A stretch of DNA of 64,000 bases from Pseudomonas sp. TH43 (lineage in GTDB: Bacteria; Pseudomonadota; Gammaproteobacteria; Pseudomonadales; Pseudomonadaceae): positions 62,001-126,000 of the forward strand of contig NZ_JAEKFI010000002.1 of NCBI RefSeq assembly GCF_016650635.1, read 5' to 3'. Position 1 is the first letter of the stretch, and each line of letters opens with the position of its first letter. Below are positions 8,639 through 17,267 of the stretch, one piece after another. The notes under the pieces were generated by a model that saw only the letters and a list, made by a program, of their open reading frames with translations, searched no databases and was not told the DNA's origin. The position numbers were made by a program, and so were the translations under genes.

Positions 8639-10116
8639 CACTCGCACGCTTCCAGATGTGCATCGGCGGAGAATGGGTCGACGCCCTCTCCGGCAAGACC
8701 TTCGAAAGCCTCAACCCGGCGTCCGCTCAGGCATGGGCGGAATTGCCCGACGCCGATGAAGCAGATGTCGAACGCGCCGTGCAATCGGCACAAAGCGCTT
8801 TCGACAGCCCGGCATGGCGCGGCTTGACCGCCACCGCGCGCGGCAAACTGCTGCGCCGTCTCGGTGATCTGATTGCCGAGAACAAGGAACACCTGGCGCA
8901 GCTGGAAAGCCGCGACAATGGCAAGCTGATCCGCGAGACCCGTGGTCAGGTCAGCTATCTGCCGGAATTCTTTCACTACACCGCAGGTCTCGCCGACAAG
9001 CTCGAAGGCGGCACGCTGCCGCTGGATAAGCCCGACCTGTTCGCCTACACCGTGCACGAAGCGATGGGCGTGGTCGCCGCGATCATTCCGTGGAACAGCC
9101 CGCTGTACCTGACCGCGATCAAACTCGCCCCGGCCCTCGCCGCCGGCAATACGATTGTGATCAAACCGTCCGAACACGCCTCGGCGACCATTCTTGAGCT
9201 GGCGCGTTTGGCCCTCGAGGCCGGGATTCCGCCGGGCGTGGTCAACGTCGTCACCGGTTACGGCCCGAGTACTGGCGCTGCCCTCACCCGCCATCCGCTG
9301 ATCCGCAAGATCGCCTTCACTGGCGGTGCAGCGACCGCGCGGCATGTGGTGCGCAGCAGCGCCGAGAACTTCGCCAAACTGTCGCTGGAACTGGGCGGCA
9401 AGTCGCCGAACATCATCTTCGCCGATGCCGATCTGGACAGTGCGATCAACGGCGCGATTGCCGGGATCTACGCGGCCTCAGGTCAAAGCTGTGTGTCGGG
9501 TTCGCGCCTGTTGGTGCAGGACGAAATCTACGACGAATTCGTCAATCGGCTGGTCGAGCGCGCCCAGCGCATTCGCATCGGCAACCCGCAGGAAGACGCC
9601 AGCGAAATGGGCCCGATGGCCACCGCGCAGCAACTGGCGGTGGTCGAAGGTCTTGTCGCTGATGCCATCGCTGAAGGTGCGCGTTTGCGTACTGGCGGCA
9701 AGCGCCCGACGGGTCTCGGCGAAGGCTGGTTCTACGAGCCGACGCTGTTCGAATGCGACCGTAATTCGATGAAGATCATGCAGGAAGAAGTCTTCGGCCC
9801 GGTAGCTTCGGTGATCCGTTTCAAAGATGAAGCCGAAGCCCTGGCGATCGCCAACGACTCGCAGTTCGGCCTCGCCGCCGGCATCTGGACCCGCGACCTC
9901 GGTCGCGCCCATCGCCTCGCGCGCGACGTGCGTTCGGGGATCATCTGGGTCAACACCTACCGTGCGGTGTCGGCAATGGCGCCGATCGGCGGCTTCAAGA
10001 ACAGTGGCTATGGACGCGAAAGCGGCATCGACTCGGTGCTGGCCTACACCGAACTGAAAACGGTGTGGATCAACCTTTCTCAGGCACCCATGCCTGATCC
10101 GTTTGTGATGCGCTAG
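8635..10116 (+). CDS. NAD(P)-dependent aldehyde dehydrogenase
   Basis: A 493-residue aldehyde dehydrogenase that oxidises an aldehyde to its acid. The cofactor-binding segment IIPWNSP, the general base Glu252 (in LSLELGGKSP) and the catalytic Cys286 (in SGQSC) are all present, and the protein ends with the usual oligomerisation region. Its start overlaps the hydrolase stop by four bases, and the flavin reductase begins 12 bp after its end, so the genes form one operon. The substrate is presumably an aldehyde or semialdehyde made by the upstream steps. Confidence 0.9.
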   Translation: MTLARFQMCIGGEWVDALSGKTFESLNPASAQAWAELPDADEADVERAVQSAQSAFDSPAWRGLTATARGKLLRRLGDLIAENKEHLAQLESRDNGKLIRETRGQVSYLPEFFHYTAGLADKLEGGTLPLDKPDLFAYTVHEAMGVVAAIIPWNSPLYLTAIKLAPALAAGNTIVIKPSEHASATILELARLALEAGIPPGVVNVVTGYGPSTGAALTRHPLIRKIAFTGGAATARHVVRSSAENFAKLSLELGGKSPNIIFADADLDSAINGAIAGIYAASGQSCVSGSRLLVQDEIYDEFVNRLVERAQRIRIGNPQEDASEMGPMATAQQLAVVEGLVADAIAEGARLRTGGKRPTGLGEGWFYEPTLFECDRNSMKIMQEEVFGPVASVIRFKDEAEALAIANDSQFGLAAGIWTRDLGRAHRLARDVRSGIIWVNTYRAVSAMAPIGGFKNSGYGRESGIDSVLAYTELKTVWINLSQAPMPDPFVMR

Positions 10117-10128
10117 GAGTCCTGCGAA

Positions 10129-10614
10129 ATGATCGAACCCGGCATTTACAAAGACGTCATGAGCTCGTTCCCGTCCGGCGTCACGGTGGTTACGACGCTT
10201 GACCCGGACGGCGGCATCGTCGGCATTACCGCCAGTGCCTTCAGCGCGCTGTCGATTGACCCGGCGCTGGTGCTGTTCTGCCCCAACTACGCTTCCGACA
10301 CATACCCGGTACTGCGCGACAGCAAGAAATTCGCGATCCATTTGCTGTCCGCCGACCAGACCGCCGAAGCCTATGCCTTCGCGGGTAAAGGCAAGGACAA
10401 GGCCAAGAGTATCGAGTGGCATTTGAGCGAACTCGGTAACCCGATCCTGGCCAAGGCGACGGCGATCATCGAATGCGAGTTGTGGCGTGAATACGATGGT
10501 GGTGATCACGCGATCATTGTTGGCGCGGTGAAGAATCTGATCCTGCCCGAGCAACCGGTGACGCCGATGATCTACCACAAAGGCAAGCTCGGCCCGTTGC
10601 CAACCCTTGCTTGA
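10129..10614 (+). CDS. flavin reductase, RutF/HpaC-like (copy 1)
   Basis: A 161-residue member of the short-chain flavin reductase family, which uses NAD(P)H to reduce FMN or FAD for a partner monooxygenase. The flavin-binding region reads SFPSGVTVVTTLD, then ITASAFSALSIDPALVLFCPN, with GDHAIIVGAVKN near the C-terminus. A close paralogue of the same length is at 33606-34091, next to the luciferase-like monooxygenase. The gene starts 12 bp after the aldehyde dehydrogenase, with GGAG upstream. No monooxygenase gene lies in this part of the cluster, so the likely partner is the one at 36382. Confidence 0.88.
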   Translation: MIEPGIYKDVMSSFPSGVTVVTTLDPDGGIVGITASAFSALSIDPALVLFCPNYASDTYPVLRDSKKFAIHLLSADQTAEAYAFAGKGKDKAKSIEWHLSELGNPILAKATAIIECELWREYDGGDHAIIVGAVKNLILPEQPVTPMIYHKGKLGPLPTLA

Positions 10615-10632
10615 GAGAACAATGCAAAACCC

Positions 10633-10722
10633 TGTGGGAGCTGGCTTGCCAGCGATGACGTCGGAACATTCAACATCAATGCTGACTGAACCACCGCTAT
10701 CGCTGGCAAGCCAGCTCCCACA
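10633..10722. repeat. REPIN (TGTGGGAGCTGGCTTGCCAGCGAT type)
   Basis: The arms TGTGGGAGCTGGCTTGCCAGCG and CGCTGGCAAGCCAGCTCCCACA are inverted. It sits inside the operon, between the flavin reductase and carboxymuconolactone decarboxylase-like genes. As messenger it would fold into a large hairpin and may protect upstream mRNA or lower downstream expression. Confidence 0.85.
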
Positions 10723-10745
10723 GGGATTGAGGTGAGGCAAAGAAT

Positions 10746-11135
10746 ATGAGTAACGAGAAGTATGAGAAAGGCCTGAAGATCCGCACTCAGGTATTGGGCG
10801 AAGCCTATGTGCAACGCTCGATGGAGAACGCCGACGACTTCACCCGCCCCCTGCAGGAAATGGTCACTGAATACTGCTGGGGTCATGTCTGGGGTCGTGA
10901 AGGCTTGTCGCTCAAGGAGCGCAGCATGATCAACCTGGCGATGATCTCGGCGCTCAACCGTCCGCACGAACTCAAGCTGCATGTGCGCGGCGCCTTGCGT
11001 AACGGCCTGAGTCGTGAGCAAATACGCGAAATTCTGCTTCAGGTCGGCATTTATTGCGGCGTCCCGGCGGCCGTGGACAGTTTCCGGCTCGCCCGTGAAG
11101 CCTTCGCCGAAGCCGACGCCGAGGCCTCCAGTTAA
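10746..11135 (+). CDS. carboxymuconolactone decarboxylase family protein (PcaC-like)
   Basis: A 129-residue protein of the AhpD/CMD family. It carries the PcaC-type core: DFTRPLQEMVTEYCWGHVWGREGLSLKE (in parts), an ERSMINLAMISALNRPHEL helix, HVRGALRNGLS, and GIYCGVPAAVDSFR. The family includes 4-carboxymuconolactone decarboxylase and several small cofactor-free decarboxylases. No other protocatechuate-pathway gene is nearby, so a decarboxylase or tautomerase step in the local pathway is more likely than PcaC itself. Confidence 0.85.
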   Translation: MSNEKYEKGLKIRTQVLGEAYVQRSMENADDFTRPLQEMVTEYCWGHVWGREGLSLKERSMINLAMISALNRPHELKLHVRGALRNGLSREQIREILLQVGIYCGVPAAVDSFRLAREAFAEADAEASS

Positions 11136-11193
11136 CCCCTCGGCTGTTTTGATGCCCGTCTGGCATGGACAGCCACAGTAAAGAGCGGACCCC

Positions 11194-11946
11194 ATGAAAC
11201 GCCAGCCACTCGACGACAGCTTCAAGGTCAATCGCAACCCCGTTACCCTGCGCGAAATCGTGCTGGATAAACTGCGTAGCGCGATCATGAATTTCCAGCT
11301 TATGCCAGGAGATCGTCTGGTCGAGCGCGATCTGTGCGATCGCCTGGGCGTCAGCCGTACTTCGGTGCGCGAAGCCTTGCGTCACCTCGAATCCGAAGGC
11401 CTGGTGGAATTCGCCGACGCCAAGGGCCCGCGCGTGGCGATCATCACCCTCGCCGACGCCGTCGACATCTACGAACTGCGTTGTGTGCTTGAAGGCCTGA
11501 TCGTTCAGCTGTTCACCCTGCGCGCCAAAGCCAAGGACATCAAAGCCCTGGAGAAGGCCCTCGACGAGAACCGCAAGGCACTCAAGGACGGCGAACTGCA
11601 ACAGGTGATCGACTCGGTGCAGGGCTTCTACGACGTACTGCTGGAAGGTTCGGGCAACCATGTCGCGGCGACTCAGCTGCGTCAGTTGCAGGCGCGCATC
11701 AGCTACTTGCGCGCGACTTCGGTTTCTCAGGAAAACCGTCGCGGCGCCAGTAATCAGGAAATGGAAAAAATGGTCGCGGCGATCAAGAGCGGTGATCCGC
11801 TGGCGGCGCATCAGGCCTGTGTTGATCACGTTCGCGCGGCGGCTGCCGTTGCTCTCGATTACCTCAAGCGCAAGCAGGAAGAGACCGGGGCTACCCCGCC
11901 GATCACCCTGCCGATCGCCTTGAAAGAACCCCGTATAGGTCACTGA
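11194..11946 (+). CDS. GntR-family regulator (FCD domain), probable master regulator of the local regulon
   Basis: A 250-residue regulator with the winged helix at about 20-85 (LREIVLDKLRSAIMNFQLMPGDRLVERDLCDRLGVSRTSVRE, in parts) and an all-helical FCD domain from about 95 (YELRCVLEGLIVQLF) to about 225. The tail ITLPIALKEPRIGH is unusual. It lies within the cluster and is the only DNA-binding regulator among the genes that share the TGGTATACCA palindromes. Palindromes of this size and symmetry are typical GntR/FCD operators. I infer that it represses all six sites and responds to a pathway metabolite. Confidence 0.88.
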   Translation: MKRQPLDDSFKVNRNPVTLREIVLDKLRSAIMNFQLMPGDRLVERDLCDRLGVSRTSVREALRHLESEGLVEFADAKGPRVAIITLADAVDIYELRCVLEGLIVQLFTLRAKAKDIKALEKALDENRKALKDGELQQVIDSVQGFYDVLLEGSGNHVAATQLRQLQARISYLRATSVSQENRRGASNQEMEKMVAAIKSGDPLAAHQACVDHVRAAAAVALDYLKRKQEETGATPPITLPIALKEPRIGH

Positions 11947-11947
11947 T

Positions 11948-12511
11948 ATGTTCAGCCCGAGCTATTGCCCGAAATGCGGTGGCCCTGACCTCGGTCAGCA
12001 GATACCGGCGGGCGATACGCACGAGCGCCTGATGTGCCGCGGCTGCGGCTACATCCACTACATCAATCCGAAGATCATTGCCGGCTGCATCATCGAGCAG
12101 GACGGCAAATATCTGCTGTGCCAACGGGCGATCCCACCGCGCCCGGGCACCTGGACGTTGCCGGCCGGTTTCATGGAAAGCGGCGAAACCACCGAGCAAG
12201 CGGCCATCCGTGAAGTCTGGGAAGAAAGCGGCGTGCGCGCGGAAATCGTTTCGCCGTATTCGATCTTCAGCGTGCCGAAGATCAGCGAGGTCTACATCAT
12301 CTTCCGCGCCATCGCGTTGGAGATCACCGGGCAGTACGGGCCCGAGACCCTGGATTACAAATTCTTCGCCCCCGAAGACATCCCGTGGGAGCAGATCTAT
12401 TACCCGGCGATCCGGCAGATTCTCGAGCGCTATATCGAAGAGCGCCAGGCTGGGATTTACGGGATCTACATGGGCAACGACGACAGCGGCAAGATTCACT
12501 TTATCCGCTGA
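11948..12511 (+). CDS. Nudix hydrolase with N-terminal zinc ribbon
   Basis: A 187-residue protein. Residues about 6-40 form a zinc ribbon (CPKC...CRGC). The Nudix box GFMESGETTEQAAIREVWEESGV (in parts) fits GX5EX7REUXEEXGU exactly. Zinc-ribbon Nudix proteins of this length act on dinucleotide cofactors (NADH pyrophosphatase type) or FAD. Its start lies one base after the GntR stop, so it is co-transcribed. Because several neighbours use flavin or NAD, cofactor turnover is a reasonable guess, but the substrate is unproven. Confidence 0.85.
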   Translation: MFSPSYCPKCGGPDLGQQIPAGDTHERLMCRGCGYIHYINPKIIAGCIIEQDGKYLLCQRAIPPRPGTWTLPAGFMESGETTEQAAIREVWEESGVRAEIVSPYSIFSVPKISEVYIIFRAIALEITGQYGPETLDYKFFAPEDIPWEQIYYPAIRQILERYIEERQAGIYGIYMGNDDSGKIHFIR

Positions 12512-12528
12512 AAACGCAGTCCGCTCTT

Positions 12529-12617
12529 TGTAGGAGTGAGCCTGCTCGCGATAGCGGTGGGTCAGTCGTGATGATGTTGACTGATGAAACGCTATCGCGA
12601 GCAGGCTCACTCCTACA
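12529..12617. repeat. REPIN (TGTAGGAGTGAGCCTGCTCGCG type)
   Basis: This is the same arm sequence as the REPIN at 6952-7040. It closes the leftmost operon and separates it from the convergent DUF1330 gene. Confidence 0.88.
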
Positions 12618-12635
12618 GGGGTTCTGCGGTGTCTG

Positions 12636-12932
12636 TTAGATAGGGGCGATGCCCTCGACGATGACGATCTGCGCCTTTGCCCATTCCTCGCGGTAGCTTT
12701 TCGCTTCCTGGTACGCCGCCGAGTGGTAGCACGCCACCGCTTTTTCGTAGCTCTCGAACTCGATCACCACGCTGCGTTGCGGCGTCTCGCGCCCTTCCAT
12801 CGCTTCGCTGCGCCCGCCTCTGGCCAGAAACTTCGCGCCGAACTCGGCGAACGCCGCCGGCGCGCGCTGGGTGTATTGGCTGTAGTGATCGGCATCGGCT
12901 ATATCCACATGAGCAATCCAGTACGCCTTCAT
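12636..12932 (-). CDS. DUF1330 family protein
   Basis: A 98-residue protein of the dimeric alpha/beta-barrel type (DUF1330, PF07045), beginning MKAYWIAHVDI. It contains SVVIEFESYEKAVACYHSAAY and the typical EAKSYREEWAKAQIVIVEG end. No enzymatic activity is established for the family. It is divergent from the RibB-type gene, with operator B in the 68-bp gap, so both are probably controlled by the local GntR protein. Confidence 0.8.
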   Translation of the reverse strand: MKAYWIAHVDIADADHYSQYTQRAPAAFAEFGAKFLARGGRSEAMEGRETPQRSVVIEFESYEKAVACYHSAAYQEAKSYREEWAKAQIVIVEGIAPI

Positions 12933-12942
12933 AGTGACCTCT

Positions 12943-12981
12943 TTGTTGATTTTGTATTATGGTATACCAATATATTTCCAA
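12943..12981. promoter_or_regulatory. regulon operator B in a divergent promoter
   Basis: TATGGTATACCAA with the core TGGTATACCA is at 12960-12969. Rightward, TTGTTG (12943-12948) is followed after 16 bp by TACCAA. Leftward, TTGGAA (12976-12981) is followed after 16 bp by TAATAC (12954-12959). A single operator therefore lies within both promoters, controlling the DUF1330 gene (-) and the RibB-type gene (+). Confidence 0.75.
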
Positions 12982-13000
12982 CGAACCCTGAGAGTCCAGC

Positions 13001-14110
13001 ATGGCCTTCAACAGCATCGAAGAAATTATCGAAGATTACCGCCTCGGCAAAATGGTTCTGCTGGTCGATGACGAAGACCGCGAAAACGAGGGCGACCTGT
13101 TGCTGGCCGCCGACCGTTGCACGCCCGAGGCAATCAGCTTCATGGCCCGTGAAGCGCGCGGGCTGATTTGCCTGACGCTGACCGACGACCATTGCCAGCG
13201 TTTGGGCCTGGAGCAAATGGTGCCGGCCAATGGCAGCGTGTTCAGCACCGCGTTTACTGTGTCGATTGAAGCAGCGGTTGGCGTAACCACCGGTATTTCC
13301 GCTGCCGACCGCGCCTGTACGGTTGCGGCCGCCGTAGCAAAAGATGCGCGCGCTGAAGACCTGGTGCAGCCGGGTCATATCTTTCCGTTGCGTGCCAAGG
13401 AAGGTGGCGTGCTGACTCGTGCCGGCCATACCGAAGCGGGTTGTGATCTGGCGCGCCTCGCCGGTTTCACCCCCGCCTCGGTGATTGTCGAAGTGATGAA
13501 TGACGACGGCACCATGGCTCGTCGCCCAGACCTGGAAGTGTTCGCTCGCAAGCACGGGATCAAGATCGGCACCATTGCCGACCTGATCCACTACCGCTTG
13601 AGCACTGAACACACCATCGAGCGAATTGGCGAACGCGAGCTGCCGACAGTGCACGGCACGTTCCGTTTGATCACGTTTGAGGATCGCATCGAGGGCGGCG
13701 TGCACATGGCGATGGTCATGGGCGATCTGCGCCGTGAAGAGCCGACGTTGGTGCGCGTGCATGTGATCGACCCGCTGCGTGATCTGGTCGGCGCCGAGTA
13801 CAGCGGGCCGACGAACTGGACGCTGTGGGCGGCGCTGCAACGGGTGGCCGCTGAAGGGCATGGGGTTGTGGTGGTGCTGGCCAATCATGAGTCATCGCAG
13901 GCATTGCTGGAGCGAGTGCCGCAACTGACCCAGCCGCCACGACAGTTCAGCCGCTCGCAGTCGCGGATTTATTCGGAGGTGGGGACTGGGGCGCAGATTC
14001 TGCAGAACCTCGGCGTTGGCAAACTCCGCCATCTCGGCCCACCGCTGAAATACGCCGGCCTGACCGGCTATGACCTGGAAGTGGTCGAAAGCATCCCCTT
14101 CACCGAATAA
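13001..14110 (+). CDS. RibB/RibBX: 3,4-dihydroxy-2-butanone 4-phosphate synthase with degenerate GTP cyclohydrolase II-like domain
   Basis: A 369-residue protein. The N-terminal 200 residues are an intact DHBP synthase, which converts ribulose 5-phosphate into the four-carbon riboflavin precursor: [11 protein letters not shown], then [22 protein letters not shown] (in parts). The C-terminal domain aligns in outline with GTP cyclohydrolase II but lacks the three zinc-binding cysteines (no CxxGDxxxxxxCxC), so it cannot be an active cyclohydrolase. Operator B lies 30 bp upstream. I infer a dedicated copy that raises flavin supply when the flavin-dependent monooxygenase system is induced. Confidence 0.88.
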   Translation: MAFNSIEEIIEDYRLGKMVLLVDDEDRENEGDLLLAADRCTPEAISFMAREARGLICLTLTDDHCQRLGLEQMVPANGSVFSTAFTVSIEAAVGVTTGISAADRACTVAAAVAKDARAEDLVQPGHIFPLRAKEGGVLTRAGHTEAGCDLARLAGFTPASVIVEVMNDDGTMARRPDLEVFARKHGIKIGTIADLIHYRLSTEHTIERIGERELPTVHGTFRLITFEDRIEGGVHMAMVMGDLRREEPTLVRVHVIDPLRDLVGAEYSGPTNWTLWAALQRVAAEGHGVVVVLANHESSQALLERVPQLTQPPRQFSRSQSRIYSEVGTGAQILQNLGVGKLRHLGPPLKYAGLTGYDLEVVESIPFTE

Positions 14111-14128
14111 CCGTTACGAGTGATCCCC

Positions 14129-14262
14129 TGTGGCGAGGGGATTTATCCCCGTTGGCCAGCGTAGCTGGCCCCTAATCCTGCGAAAGCGATCCGTCTGGAA
14201 TATCGCCTTTTCTGCTTTCAGGGCTGCTCCGCCGCCCAACGGGGATAAATCCCCTCGCCACA
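14129..14262. repeat. inverted repeat (TGTGGCGAGGGGATTTATCCCC family)
   Basis: The arms TGTGGCGAGGGGATTTATCC and GGATAAATCCCCTCGCCACA flank about 90 bp. The same family occurs at 31732-31855 and 46003-46104. It is a third REP-like family and here sits between the RibB-type gene and operator C. Confidence 0.8.
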
Positions 14263-14333
14263 GTTTCATCCACTGCACATTTTCGGTGAAAGCCAAAAAA
14301 CGCGTCTGCCAGATAACCGGTAAGGCAAAGTGC

Positions 14334-14371
14334 TTGCACAAAGCTTGGAATACCATAATATGATATTCCAT
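14334..14371 (+). promoter_or_regulatory. regulon operator C with promoter of the ABC importer operon
   Basis: TTGCAC (14334-14339), a 16-bp spacer containing TGGAATACCA, then TAATAT (14356-14361). A second half-like block TGATATTCCA follows at 14361-14370, so TGGAATA...TATTCCA also forms a wider dyad. From TTG through CATAATATG the arrangement is nearly identical to operator D read on the other strand. The first gene of the importer starts at 14465. Confidence 0.72.
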
Positions 14372-14464
14372 AGACCGGACGCTCCAACGAACGTCCAGCT
14401 ACTGCTCCCGTCAGGCGGGCAACAATGCAAGCCCGCTCAAAAACACAACAATGAGGGCGTAAAA

Positions 14465-15490
14465 ATGGTGTTGAACAAAGCTGCAACCGCGATCTTTTTT
14501 GCGGGACTGCTCAGCGTCACCGGCCAGGCTGCAATGGCTGCCGAAAGCGTGAACTTCGTCAGCTGGGGCGGTAGCACCCAGGATGCGCAGAAACAGGCTT
14601 GGGCCGATCCGTTCAGCAAGGCCAGCGGCATCACCGTCGTGCAGGACGGCCCGACCGACTACGGCAAACTCAAAGCCATGGTCGAGAGCGGTAACGTGCA
14701 GTGGGACGTGGTCGATGTCGAAGCCGACTTCGCCCTGCGCGCCGCGGCTGAAGGCCTGCTCGAACCCCTCGATTTCAAAGTCATCCCGCGCGACAAGATC
14801 GACCCGCGTTTCGTCAGCGACTACGGCGTCGGCTCGTTCTTCTTCTCCTTCGTCCTTGGCTACAACGAGGGCAAACTCGGCGCCAACAAGCCGCAGGACT
14901 GGAGCGCCCTGTTCGACACCAAAACCTATCCCGGCAAACGCGCCCTCTACAAATGGCCAAGCCCTGGCGTGCTCGAACTGGCGCTGCTGGCCGACGGCGT
15001 AGCGGCCGACAAGCTCTACCCGCTGGATCTGGATCGTGCCTTCAAGAAACTCGACACCATCAAGAAAGACATCGTCTGGTGGGGCGGCGGCGCGCAGTCG
15101 CAGCAGTTGCTGGCGTCCGGTGAAGCGAGCATGGGCCAGTTCTGGAACGGTCGCATTCACGCCCTGCAAGAAGACGGCGCCCCGGTCGGCGTGAGCTGGA
15201 AGCAGAACCTGGTCATGGCCGACATTCTGGTGATTCCAAAGGGCTCGAAAAACAAGGACGCGGCGATGAAGTTCCTGGCCAATGCCAGCAGCGCCAAAGG
15301 CCAGGCCGACTTCTCCAACCTGACCGCCTACGCCCCGGTCAACGTCGACAGTGTCGCGCGCCTGGACTCGGTGCTGGCCCCGAACCTGCCGACTGCCTAC
15401 GCTAAGGATCAGATCACTCTTGATTTCGCGTACTGGGCCAAAAATGGCCAGGCCATCGCGACACGGTGGAACGAATGGCTGGTCAAATGA
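14465..15490 (+). CDS. ABC importer substrate-binding protein, polyamine/opine type
   Basis: A 341-residue secreted binding protein. The signal peptide (ATAIFFAGLLSVTGQAAMAA) is cleaved near residue 24. The mature part starts with VNFVSWGGSTQDAQ and contains DVVDVEADFALRAAAEGLLE, WWGGGAQSQQLLASGEA and ANASSAKGQADFSNLTAYAPVN, as in the PotD/F and opine/GABA-binding family. The start at 14465 is favoured because it begins a proper signal peptide and follows a GAGGG site. Its stop overlaps the permease start by four bases. It belongs to the GntR regulon through operator C. Confidence 0.88.
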   Translation: MVLNKAATAIFFAGLLSVTGQAAMAAESVNFVSWGGSTQDAQKQAWADPFSKASGITVVQDGPTDYGKLKAMVESGNVQWDVVDVEADFALRAAAEGLLEPLDFKVIPRDKIDPRFVSDYGVGSFFFSFVLGYNEGKLGANKPQDWSALFDTKTYPGKRALYKWPSPGVLELALLADGVAADKLYPLDLDRAFKKLDTIKKDIVWWGGGAQSQQLLASGEASMGQFWNGRIHALQEDGAPVGVSWKQNLVMADILVIPKGSKNKDAAMKFLANASSAKGQADFSNLTAYAPVNVDSVARLDSVLAPNLPTAYAKDQITLDFAYWAKNGQAIATRWNEWLVK

Positions 15491-16434
15491 AAATGGCAGC
15501 CATCGCGTCCCGTCCCTCCACTGCCACCGGGAGCGCGACCAGCGCTGCCGGTTCGGCCCACGGAACACAGGCGGTTGCGATGCAGCAAGCCCCGTCCCTC
15601 AGACAACGCTGGCGCGGCGCCGGCAACCTCGTCCCGGCGCTGTTGTTCATCGGCCTGTTCTTTCTCGCGCCGTTGATTGGCCTGCTGTTGCGCGGCGTGC
15701 TCGAACCGACGCCTGGCCTTGGCAACTATGAACAACTGTTCGCCAACTCGGCGTATGCCCGCGTGCTGCTCAACACCTTTTCGGTGGCCGGCCTGGTGAC
15801 GCTGTTCAGCCTGCTGCTGGGCTTTCCGCTGGCCTGGGCGATCACATTGGTGCCGCGCGGCTGGGGTCGCTGGATCCTCAACATCGTGCTGCTGTCGATG
15901 TGGACCAGCCTGCTCGCCCGCACCTATTCATGGCTGGTGCTGCTGCAAGCGTCGGGCGTGATCAACAAGGCCTTGATGGCGATGGGCATCATCGATCAGC
16001 CGCTGGAAATGGTGCACAACCTGACCGGCGTGGTAATCGGCATGAGCTACATCATGATCCCGTTCATCGTGCTGCCGTTGCAGGCGACCATGCAGGCCAT
16101 CGACCCGATGATTCTGCAAGCCGGCTCGATCTGCGGCGCCAGTCCGTGGACCAACTTCTTCCGGGTGTTCCTGCCGCTGTGCCGGCCAGGCCTGGCGTCC
16201 GGCGGGTTGATGGTGTTCGTGATGTCGCTCGGTTACTACGTGACCCCGGCGCTGCTCGGCGGGGCGCAGAACATGATGCTGCCCGAGTTCATCATTCAGC
16301 AGGTGCAATCGTTCCTCAACTGGGGCCTGGCGAGTGCCGGCGCCGCGTTGCTGATCGCGATCACTTTGGTGCTGTTCTACTTCTACCTGAAGCTTCAGCC
16401 GGAATCCCCGGTTGGCGCCAGTAACGCGAGGTAA
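15487..16434 (+). CDS. ABC importer permease 1 (PotB/PotH-like)
   Basis: A 315-residue inner-membrane permease with a long, low-complexity N-terminus (Ala/Ser/Thr, about 35 residues) and then six to seven helices. The cytosolic EAA-type loop reads DPMILQAGSICGASPWTNFFRVFLPLCRPG (in parts). It is translationally coupled to the binding protein (ATGA). It pairs with permease 2 and the ATPase below to form a complete importer. Confidence 0.9.
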   Translation: MKMAAIASRPSTATGSATSAAGSAHGTQAVAMQQAPSLRQRWRGAGNLVPALLFIGLFFLAPLIGLLLRGVLEPTPGLGNYEQLFANSAYARVLLNTFSVAGLVTLFSLLLGFPLAWAITLVPRGWGRWILNIVLLSMWTSLLARTYSWLVLLQASGVINKALMAMGIIDQPLEMVHNLTGVVIGMSYIMIPFIVLPLQATMQAIDPMILQAGSICGASPWTNFFRVFLPLCRPGLASGGLMVFVMSLGYYVTPALLGGAQNMMLPEFIIQQVQSFLNWGLASAGAALLIAITLVLFYFYLKLQPESPVGASNAR

Positions 16435-16440
16435 GCCGAC

Positions 16441-17250
16441 ATGCTCCTGACTCCCAACGCGATGAGCCGGCGCATGCGCTTCGGCCTCTACGCCACCACC
16501 GGGCTGATCGGTTTGTTCCTGCTGTTGCCGATCGTTTTCATCGTGCTGCTGTCGTTCGGTTCATCACAGTGGCTGGTGTTTCCGCCACCGGGCTGGACGC
16601 TGAAATGGTACGGCCAGTTCTTCTCCAATCCTGACTGGATGAACGCCGCAGCCGCCAGCCTCAAGGTTGCCATACTGACGACAATCTGCGCCGTGGCCCT
16701 CGGTTTGCCGACTGCGTTTGCGCTGGTGCGCGGACGCTTTCCTGGCCGGGAAATGCTTTACGGTCTGTTCACCCTGCCGATGATCGTGCCACTGGTGATC
16801 ATCGCCGTGGCGGTGTACGCGCTGTTTCTCAAGCTCGGTTACACCGGAACGATGTTTGCCTTTGTCGTCAGCCATGTGATCGTCGCGCTGCCGTTCACCA
16901 TCATCTCGATCATCAATTCGCTGAAGCTGTTCGATCAGTCGATTGAAGACGCGGCGGTGATCTGCGGTGCCTCGCGCCTGCAAGCGGTGTTCAAGGTGAC
17001 GTTCCCGGCGATTCGTCCGGGCATGGTCGCCGGCGCCCTCTTCGCCTTTCTGGTTTCGTGGGACGAAGTGGTGCTCAGCGTGATGATGGCCAGCCCGACC
17101 CTGCAAACCCTTCCCGTGAAAATGTGGACCACCTTGCGCCAGGATCTGACGCCAGTGATCGCCGTCGCCTCGACGCTGCTGATCGGCTTGTCTGTGTTGG
17201 TCATGGTCATCGCCGCCGCACTGCGCCGGCGCAACGAAATCAGCGCCTGA
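16441..17250 (+). CDS. ABC importer permease 2 (PotC/PotI-like)
   Basis: A 269-residue permease with six helices. The EAA loop is DQSIEDAAVICGASRLQAVFKVTFPAIRPG (in parts), followed by LFAFLVSWDEVVLSVMM, the PotC/PotI signature region. It begins six bases after permease 1. It forms the heterodimeric membrane channel with permease 1. Confidence 0.9.
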   Translation: MLLTPNAMSRRMRFGLYATTGLIGLFLLLPIVFIVLLSFGSSQWLVFPPPGWTLKWYGQFFSNPDWMNAAAASLKVAILTTICAVALGLPTAFALVRGRFPGREMLYGLFTLPMIVPLVIIAVAVYALFLKLGYTGTMFAFVVSHVIVALPFTIISIINSLKLFDQSIEDAAVICGASRLQAVFKVTFPAIRPGMVAGALFAFLVSWDEVVLSVMMASPTLQTLPVKMWTTLRQDLTPVIAVASTLLIGLSVLVMVIAAALRRRNEISA

Positions 17251-17267
17251 GCGCCCAGGAGTACGAC

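Noticed and set aside
10746..11135. Protocatechuate branch enzyme PcaC
   Set aside because: The family matches, but no pcaB, pcaD or pcaHG genes accompany it and its neighbours belong to the GntR regulon.
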